DNA from: Rhodoferax sp.
GTDB taxonomy: Bacteria > Pseudomonadota > Gammaproteobacteria > Burkholderiales > Burkholderiaceae_C
Direction of reading: 5' to 3'
Assembly (NCBI GenBank): GCA_028711355.1
Contig: JAQTSL010000115.1
Coordinates: 1 to 10,110 of the forward strand
DNA: 10,110 nucleotides
A model generated the notes under the pieces. The model had not been told where the DNA came from, did not search any database, and saw only the letters and a list, made by a program, of their open reading frames with translations. The translations under genes and the position numbers were made by a program. This document shows positions 6,398 through 10,110 of the stretch, in pieces (the first letter of the stretch is position 1; each line of letters opens with the position of its first letter).

Positions 6398-7405
6398 TCA
6401 GCGCTCCTGGGTTAACGCCGCTTCAGGCTCGGTTGAGGCTGGGCTCTGCATCTGCCGGACAACGTACTGCGGCTTACGGTTGACGTTCAGGTGCAGTCGC
6501 CCCACGTATTCGCCGATCACGCCCAACGCCAAAAGCTGTGCACCGCCCAAAATCAGAATGGCGATGATGGTGGAGGCAAACCCGGGTACCTCGATGTTGG
6601 ACGCAAAGAATTGAATCAGGTAAAACAGACCGACTCCAAAACCCGACAGCGCCGTGACAAAACCCAAGCCACTGACCAGTTGCAACGGTATCAATGAAAA
6701 ATTGGTGTACAGGTTGAGTGATAGCACCAGCAGCTTGCTCAGCGAATAGCCGCTTTGCCCCTGCGCGCGCGGGTGATGCGCCACCTCAATGCCATCAATC
6801 CGGCTGGTGCACCAGGCCAGCAGTCCATCCAGAAAAGTGAAGTTGAGGTCGTAAAACTGCACGCTGTGCGCCAACTGGTGGCGCATGATGCGAAACGGCG
6901 AGGGCGTGATCGGGTGGCGAAATACAGAGCGGTAAAAATGCAGCACCAGCTTGGAGCCCAGATTGCGCCACCCGGCATGGTGACGCTCTGGTGGGCAGCC
7001 ATAGACCAAGTCCAGGCCATGCTGCTTGATGTGCGCAAGCAGCTTGGGGATTTCCTCCGGCGGGTTTTGCAGGTCGTCATCCATCGTGACCACGTACTCA
7101 CCCCGCGCCAACCCCAAACCACACATCAGCGCATTGTGCTGGCCATAGTTGCGCATCAGTTGCACCGCCACCAGGTGTGCGCCGTAGGCCGGGCGCAAGC
7201 GCTCGATCACCGCCCAGGAATCGTCCGCGCTGCCGTCGTCAATCAAAATAATTTCATAGCGATCGGTAATGGGGGTCAGCACCAGGCTCAGGCGTTGCAG
7301 CAACGCCTCCAGCGTGCCCGCAGAGCGATACACCGGCACAACGATGGACAGGTCGAGCTCTGGGGATGTTTGCAACACGTTGGCAAGTTGCTGCTTGTGC
7401 ATCAT
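6398..7405 (-). CDS. GtrB/ArnC-like polyprenyl-phosphate glycosyltransferase (GT2)
   Basis: 335 residues. Residues 18-230 are a GT2 catalytic domain: LSIVVPVYRSAGTLEALL (19-36), IILIDDGSADDSW (52-64), MRNYGQHNALMCGL (84-97), VVTMDDDLQNPPEEIP (105-120; DDD metal site) and RAQGQSGYSLSKL (213-225). Two membrane spans follow at about 240-268 and 276-300, then IGEYVGRLHLNVNRKPQYVV, typical of GtrB, ArnC and DPM1-like enzymes. It should transfer a sugar from a nucleotide donor to undecaprenyl phosphate on the cytoplasmic side; the GtrA-like protein would flip the product. The start is ATGATG with AGGT about 7 nt upstream. It lies 28 nt after an AbrB-type antitoxin gene. A shortened second copy of the gene lies at 9632-9786. 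Confidence 0.93.
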   Translation of the reverse strand: MMHKQQLANVLQTSPELDLSIVVPVYRSAGTLEALLQRLSLVLTPITDRYEIILIDDGSADDSWAVIERLRPAYGAHLVAVQLMRNYGQHNALMCGLGLARGEYVVTMDDDLQNPPEEIPKLLAHIKQHGLDLVYGCPPERHHAGWRNLGSKLVLHFYRSVFRHPITPSPFRIMRHQLAHSVQFYDLNFTFLDGLLAWCTSRIDGIEVAHHPRAQGQSGYSLSKLLVLSLNLYTNFSLIPLQLVSGLGFVTALSGFGVGLFYLIQFFASNIEVPGFASTIIAILILGGAQLLALGVIGEYVGRLHLNVNRKPQYVVRQMQSPASTEPEAALTQER

Positions 7406-7433
7406 TTTTTACCTGCAGTGCTTTCAGGCTAAA

Positions 7434-7673
7434 TCAACGCTCACCACGCAGCAGTGTCATCAAATCATCGGTTCGCCATGGAATGTCTGCTTTACCGCGA
7501 GCCGCTGCAAAACGATCAGGCTGGCCGCTGGCCTGGCTTTCGACTTTGAGCAAAACCACACCGCCTTCACGGTTGAGTGCAAAGTCAACCAGGCAGCCAG
7601 GCGACATGTTCAAAGCATCGCGAATGCGCTTTGGAATGGTGACTTGGCCTTTGCTGGTGAGGGTGGTTGGCAT
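7434..7673 (-). CDS. AbrB/SpoVT-type antitoxin without a toxin partner
   Basis: 79 residues starting MPTTLTSKGQVTIPKRIRDA, the classic swapped-hairpin AbrB DNA-binding domain (TSKGQVTIPKxIR). It continues with LNMSPGCLVDFALNREGGVVLL and a C-terminal tail ending DDLMTLLRGER, as in VapB-like antitoxins of VapC toxins. The ATG at 7673 has GGAAG 5 nt upstream; a longer in-frame start at 7691 would not. In such pairs the PIN-domain toxin gene normally follows at once. Here the next gene is the GT2 glycosyltransferase, 28 nt downstream, so the toxin has been lost or replaced. As AbrB-type antitoxins bind their own promoter, this protein may now set expression of the sugar operon. That is inference from position. 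Confidence 0.86.
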   Translation of the reverse strand: MPTTLTSKGQVTIPKRIRDALNMSPGCLVDFALNREGGVVLLKVESQASGQPDRFAAARGKADIPWRTDDLMTLLRGER

Positions 7674-7692
7674 GAATACTTCCAGTAGCAAT

Positions 7693-7734
7693 ACTTTGAA
7701 AGTCTAGTGTAATGCCCGCACAAAGTAAAACTTT
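7693..7734. promoter_or_regulatory. paired ACTTT/AAAGT half-sites between divergent antitoxin genes
   Basis: ACTTT-G-AAAGT (7693-7703) and AAAGT-AAA-ACTTT (7722-7734) are two small palindromes built from the same half-site. They lie about 19 nt apart in the 108-bp gap between the abrB-like and phd-like genes. They could be binding sites for one of the two antitoxins. The arms are only 5 bp in AT-rich DNA, so chance is possible. Confidence 0.35.
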
Positions 7735-7745
7735 TGAATGCAACT

Positions 7746-7775
7746 TACAATCATGATGTTCCTACATCAAAGGAG
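7746..7775 (+). promoter_or_regulatory. -10 element, inverted repeat and Shine-Dalgarno of the Phd/UPF0175-DUF3368 operon
   Basis: TACAAT (7746-7751) matches the -10 consensus at five of six bases. TGATGT-TCCT-ACATCA (7754-7769) is a perfect 6-bp inverted repeat just after it, a likely operator for antitoxin autorepression. AGGAG (7771-7775) lies 6 nt before the ATG at 7782 and fixes that start. I see no good -35 hexamer at the right distance. Confidence 0.5.
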
Positions 7776-7781
7776 AACGCG

Positions 7782-8162
7782 ATGCATGTTGTCAATGTAC
7801 GTCAGCTCAAGTCCAATCCATCTACAGCGCTGCGTGAGGCGCGCGACGACATGGTGATCGTCATGAATCGTGACAAGCCCGATGCCATGCTGATCGGCTT
7901 TGAACAACTTATGGGCGTTGCCGATCTTGTCCATGTGCGCCAAGCCATGGCGGTCAGCTTGTTCAAGAATCGGCTGGTTTCGGTGGGTTCGGCTGCCAAA
8001 ATTGCAGACGAATCCTTGGCCGCCATGTTGACGCGCCTGGCGCGTTTGGGCCTACCCGTGGTGGATTACGATGACCAAACCCTGGCACAAGAGGTTGCCA
8101 GGGCAGCAGCATGGGTCAAGCCAGCGTTGCGCGCCGCAACCTCTGCTCCGGCTCAAAACTAA
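7782..8162 (+). CDS. antitoxin with Phd-like N-terminus and UPF0175-like C-terminus
   Basis: 126 residues. Residues 1-45 (MHVVNVRQLKSNPSTALREA, then DDMVIVMNRDKPDAMLIGFE) follow the Phd/YefM fold, which binds DNA and caps a toxin. Residues 55-105 (AMAVSLFKNRLVSVGSAAKI, then LTRLARLGLPVVDYDDQTL) have the pattern of UPF0175: an L[FY]xxxxVSxGxAAxxA helix-turn-helix-like stretch followed by xGxPVVDYDxxxL. UPF0175 proteins are predicted antitoxins paired with DUF3368 PIN-like toxins, and exactly such a gene follows after 17 nt. The start at 7782 is set by AGGAG at 7771-7775 and by where the Phd motif begins; an upstream in-frame ATG at 7734 lacks these. The Ala-rich tail from about 105 is not conserved as far as I can tell. 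Likely role: neutralise the downstream toxin and repress the operon. Confidence 0.82.
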   Translation: MHVVNVRQLKSNPSTALREARDDMVIVMNRDKPDAMLIGFEQLMGVADLVHVRQAMAVSLFKNRLVSVGSAAKIADESLAAMLTRLARLGLPVVDYDDQTLAQEVARAAAWVKPALRAATSAPAQN

Positions 8163-8179
8163 GCACCGGCTTGGCCACC

Positions 8180-8701
8180 ATGCAACGGATCATCATTGCC
8201 GATGCCGGGCCTTTGATTGCGTTGGCTCGGATCGGGCAGCTCAACCTGTTGCCCGCCTTGTTCGACCAGGTGTCGGTGACTGATCTGGTGGTCAGCGAGA
8301 TCACCCAAGGCGGGGTTTTCCCCGATACGACCAGCCTGCTTCAGACCCTGCAGCAACCCTGGCTAGAAATAGTGCCGATGACAGAAGTCTTGCTGGCGCA
8401 ATGCAGCAACTGGGTCAACTTGCACCAGATCGAAATGGCTGAAGCCAGCGCACTGGTTCTGGCCAGCCAACGCATGGCACAGGGTGACGAAGTGCTGGTG
8501 ATGGTGGACGAGGCGCGTGGCCGTATGGCGGCAGAGCACGCGCATATCGCCATCACCGGCACGGCGGGGTTGTTGTTGCTGGCGAAAAACCTGGGGCTGC
8601 TGCCTGCCGTGCAACCCTTGCTACTGGCGCTACAGTTGCAAGAGTACTTTTTGAGCGAGCGGCTGCTGCAAGCCGTGCTGCGGCAAGCGGGCGAAGGCTA
8701 A
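8180..8701 (+). CDS. DUF3368 PIN-like toxin
   Basis: 173 residues from the ATG at 8180, 17 nt after the antitoxin stop. MQRIIIADAGPLIALARIGQ holds the first PIN-type acidic residue (Asp8). VTDLVVSEI gives Glu40, EMAEASALVLA (85-95) a third acid (Glu88), and VMVDEARGRMAAEHAHIAIT (107-126) a fourth (Asp110). GTAGLLLLAKNLGLL (127-141) is the usual DUF3368 ending. The acids match the PIN nuclease site, so a metal-dependent RNase toxin is expected; its RNA target is unknown. The family normally ends near residue 155-165, so the C-terminus is about normal. There is no clear Shine-Dalgarno, so translation may depend on the antitoxin gene. The stop at 8699-8701 directly abuts the shortened nucleotidyltransferase reading frame. 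Confidence 0.86.
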   Translation: MQRIIIADAGPLIALARIGQLNLLPALFDQVSVTDLVVSEITQGGVFPDTTSLLQTLQQPWLEIVPMTEVLLAQCSNWVNLHQIEMAEASALVLASQRMAQGDEVLVMVDEARGRMAAEHAHIAITGTAGLLLLAKNLGLLPAVQPLLLALQLQEYFLSERLLQAVLRQAGEG

Positions 8702-8765
8702 CTGACGCATACGCAGCAAGCGGCAGATTTATGTCGGACAAGACAGCGCTGAGGTCCAGGCGCTG

Positions 8766-9449
8766 GTGGGTACCCATGCCTTTTTGGCGTTGGCCAACCA
8801 ATTGGGTTTGCGCTGGGTGGGTGGCGAGCAAACCAGTGACATTGATCTGGCGCACGCCGGGCGAAATATCTCCATTGCCTTGCCAGCCACCGTGGCGGCG
8901 CAACCGCGTACCGCCTTGACAAGTATGGAAGAAGGTTTTTTGCCCATGATGCAATACCGGGGCACAGCAGGGGCAAGCTATCGGCATCCCACGGAGCCAG
9001 ATTTTCAAATCGACTTTTTGACCACCAAGGTGTCTGACGACGACGCGCCCATCACCATCGAACACTTGGATGTTGCCCTGCAGCCGCTGCGTTTTATGGA
9101 GTTTTCGCTGCAAGACGTGCAGCAGGCCACCCTGTTCGACCCCACCGGTCGCTGCGTAGTGGTCAACCTGCCCGCGCCGCAGCGCTACGCCGTGCACAAG
9201 CTGTTGATCACCGGTGAGCGCAATGGCGCCTTCAAAACCAAGGTGGCCAAAGATGTTTTGCAGGCAGCGTCGCTGATTGAATTTTTGTTGGCCACCGACC
9301 CTGAAGCCTTGCAAGAGGCCTGGTCAGATGCCCTGACCCGTGGCCCGGGTTGGAAAAAGCGCGCGCTGGAGGGTTTGCGTGCCCTGCGCCTGCACGATGC
9401 AGCGCTGGCGCAGCAGTTGCAGGAGCTTTGTCCTGTTGGACTCGAATAA
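8766..9449 (+). CDS. GSU2403-type nucleotidyltransferase-fold protein, 5'-shortened
   Basis: 227 residues from a GTG at 8766. The same frame is open back to 8706 (after a TGA at 8703) and reads SKRQIYVGQDSAEVQALVGTH across that GTG, so homology begins before the start. VGTHAFLALANQLGLRWVGG and TSDIDLA (23-29) give the nucleotidyltransferase G..G and DxD pair (Asp25, Asp27); DFQIDFLT (79-86) gives the third carboxylate (Asp83). RYAVHKLLI and FKTKVAKDVLQAASLIEFLL follow. As I recall, members of this family (NTP_transf_8) have about 300 residues, with the IYVGP-like segment and a helical stretch of 60-90 residues before the GTxAF motif. Here the two are almost adjacent and no good start lies upstream, so the 5' part seems deleted. 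Function is unknown; some nucleotidyltransferases of this fold act as TA toxins. Expression and activity are doubtful. Confidence 0.75.
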   Translation: MGTHAFLALANQLGLRWVGGEQTSDIDLAHAGRNISIALPATVAAQPRTALTSMEEGFLPMMQYRGTAGASYRHPTEPDFQIDFLTTKVSDDDAPITIEHLDVALQPLRFMEFSLQDVQQATLFDPTGRCVVVNLPAPQRYAVHKLLITGERNGAFKTKVAKDVLQAASLIEFLLATDPEALQEAWSDALTRGPGWKKRALEGLRALRLHDAALAQQLQELCPVGLE

Positions 9450-9493
9450 AAAGTGCCTCTAGCCCTTGTTGGATAAGCGCAAGCAGCTATCAA
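9448..9493. repeat. 46-bp dispersed intergenic repeat, copy 2
   Basis: Second copy of the element at 3021-3066, same orientation, four differences. It overlaps the stop codon of the nucleotidyltransferase gene (TAA at 9447-9449). Both copies in the window thus sit right at the 3' end of a gene, but in opposite orientation relative to that gene. Confidence 0.75.
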
Positions 9494-9503
9494 TTTTATA
9501 AAT

Positions 9504-9526
9504 TAATTGTACCGTGACCCCAATTA
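9504..9526. repeat. short inverted repeat TAATTG...CAATTA around GTGACCC
   Basis: TAATTG and CAATTA flank an 11-nt centre containing CCGTGACCC. I recall near-identical TGACCCCAATTA boundary sequences beside REP-associated tyrosine transposase genes in proteobacteria. No transposase is present here, so this may be a scar or the end of a non-autonomous element. The family assignment rests on memory only. Confidence 0.4.
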
Positions 9527-9542
9527 CCCCTGTGGCGCGGCA

Positions 9543-9607
9543 ACGCCGACACTGGTTTGAGGGTTTGTGGGCTAACGCAGGTGAGCCCGTCTCCCTCAAA
9601 TCGGCGT
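9543..9607. repeat. long imperfect palindrome (20 paired bases in three nested arms)
   Basis: Three nested complementary arms: ACGCCGA/TCGGCGT (9543-9549, 9601-9607), TTTGAGGG/CCCTCAAA (9556-9563, 9593-9600) and GGGCT/AGCCC (9569-9573, 9584-9588). Between them lie a one-sided 6-nt bulge, a 5/4-nt internal loop and a 10-nt terminal loop. No T-run follows, so it is not a standard terminator. A bulged foldback like this is typical of ends recognised as single strands by Y1 transposases. Confidence 0.65.
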
Positions 9608-9631
9608 GAAAAACTCTAATGGACAATCTCG

Positions 9632-9786
9632 GTTCAAGTCGTAAAACTGCACGCTGTGTCAACTGGTGGCGCATGATGCGAAACGGCGAGGGCGTGATGG
9701 GGTTGTAGCAACGCCGCCAGCGTGCCCGCAGAGCGATACACCGGCACGACGATGGAAAGGTTGAGATCTCGGGCAACTCTTTGCAT
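9632..9786 (-). pseudogene. remnant of a second GtrB-like glycosyltransferase gene
   Basis: From the ATG at 9786 the minus strand reads MQRVARDLNLSIVVPVYRSA and GTLAALLQ, matching residues 17-37 of the intact GT2 protein (LDLSIVVPVYRSAGTLEALL). It then jumps in another frame to ITPSPFRIMRHQL, which is residues 166-178. At DNA level, 9702-9775 matches about 7294-7367, and 9632-9701 matches about 6846-6914, including a perfect block of about 27 bases around catgatgcgaaacggcg. About 380 bases between these parts are missing, and a further 2-nt gap occurs near 9659, so the frame is broken twice. The N-terminal residues differ from the intact copy, so this is a paralogue and not a very recent duplicate. 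It starts 4 nt after the stop of the gene at 9791-10110. Confidence 0.85.
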
Positions 9787-9790
9787 GAGG

Positions 9791-10110
9791 CTATTGCGTT
9801 TTAACAATAAAAAACGCCCATTCGGAATAATCCGAGCCTTCAGGAGCACGCGGGGGAATGATGGTCTCTAGCGTTAGCTTTGCATCAGGAAACTGGTTCC
9901 CATAATAGATCTGAAATTGTTGCCTGAAAAGTTGTAAAGACTGGCGATAGCCGTATGGCATACCGGGCTGTTGCCAGTAGGAAACACAAGTTCGACACCT
10001 TTTCGCCAAAAATCCTGTTTTCCCGCCCCAGCCCGCTAATGAATTCAACAACTTACATCGATTTTTGATCTGAAAGCAAAAACCGCTTGTAGTGGCACGT
10101 TTCCAGGCAA
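9791..10110 (-). CDS. C-terminus of an unrecognised protein (runs off right edge)
   Basis: The minus strand is open from the window edge to a TAG at 9791-9793, 106 codons without a stop. The sequence includes FPDAKLTLETIIPPRAPEGS and ends SEWAFFIVKTQ. Codon choice near the end looks like real coding sequence. I do not recognise the family. A start inside the window is possible only at weak codons (for example TTG at 10051), so this is more likely the end of a longer gene. It lies 4 nt before the start of the gtrB-like remnant, the spacing of genes in one operon. By analogy with GtrABC clusters a membrane glycosyltransferase is conceivable, but no membrane span is visible in this part. Confidence 0.5.
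   Translation of the reverse strand, partial: AWKRATTSGFCFQIKNRCKLLNSLAGWGGKTGFLAKRCRTCVSYWQQPGMPYGYRQSLQLFRQQFQIYYGNQFPDAKLTLETIIPPRAPEGSDYSEWAFFIVKTQ

Noticed and set aside
7035..7046. Third copy of the dispersed repeat inside gtrB (gcgcaagcagct)
   Set aside because: Only 12 bases match, within conserved coding sequence, and the rest of the 46-bp element is absent.
8553..9314. 253-codon open frame on the minus strand
   Set aside because: It lies antisense to the nucleotidyltransferase with its recognisable DxD motif. Its own translation is rich in Gln, His and Arg and has no family features; it is a mirror of GC-rich codons.
9543..9607. Integron attC site
   Set aside because: Although it is a bulged palindrome, the outer arms are ACGCCGA/TCGGCGT and not the RYYYAAC/GTTRRRY core pair. 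The only TAAC lies in the terminal loop, and no integrase or cassette row is visible.

Overview
The window looks like chromosomal DNA of a betaproteobacterium, most probably Comamonadaceae (Rhodoferax or Polaromonas type). This is inferred from the moderately GC-rich coding style, protein families typical of that group, and an intergenic repeat of a kind I associate with that family. It is part of a surface-polysaccharide or glycosylation locus that has been invaded by toxin-antitoxin (TA) genes and shows much gene decay. Most genes read on the minus strand.

Left block (1-3068): the 5' part of a DUF5672 gene, a SPINDLY-type O-GlcNAc-transferase-like protein with N-terminal TPRs, a short relic resembling the start of that TPR protein, and about 325 bp without a convincing gene.

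Central sugar operon (7405 down to 3069): GtrB/ArnC-like polyprenyl-phosphate glycosyltransferase, VioB-like acyltransferase, GtrA-like flippase, methyltransferase, and the WecE aminotransferase. The first four are spaced by 2 nt or share ATGA stop/start overlaps. The set fits synthesis of a TDP-4-amino-4,6-dideoxyhexose, its N-acylation, and lipid-linked transfer across the inner membrane. The operon is damaged: the methyltransferase lacks its SAM-binding N-terminal half, and a BrnT-BrnA module sits between it and wecE, flanked by two copies of the first codons of wecE.

TA and accessory block (7434-9449): an orphan AbrB-type antitoxin directly upstream of the glycosyltransferase; divergently, a Phd-like/UPF0175 antitoxin with a DUF3368 PIN-like toxin; then a 5'-shortened GSU2403-type nucleotidyltransferase.

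Right end (9448-10110): a second copy of the intergenic repeat, a long imperfect palindrome beside a short inverted repeat (possible mobile-element end), an internally deleted remnant of a second gtrB-like gene, and the C-terminus of an unrecognised protein running off the window. I see no tRNA, rRNA, CRISPR array or intact transposase.

The most notable point is the repeated pattern of insertions and internal deletions. Two directly oriented copies of the 46-bp repeat enclose the whole sugar operon and TA block (about 6.4 kb). The BrnTA insertion has left a clear scar in a translationally coupled operon.
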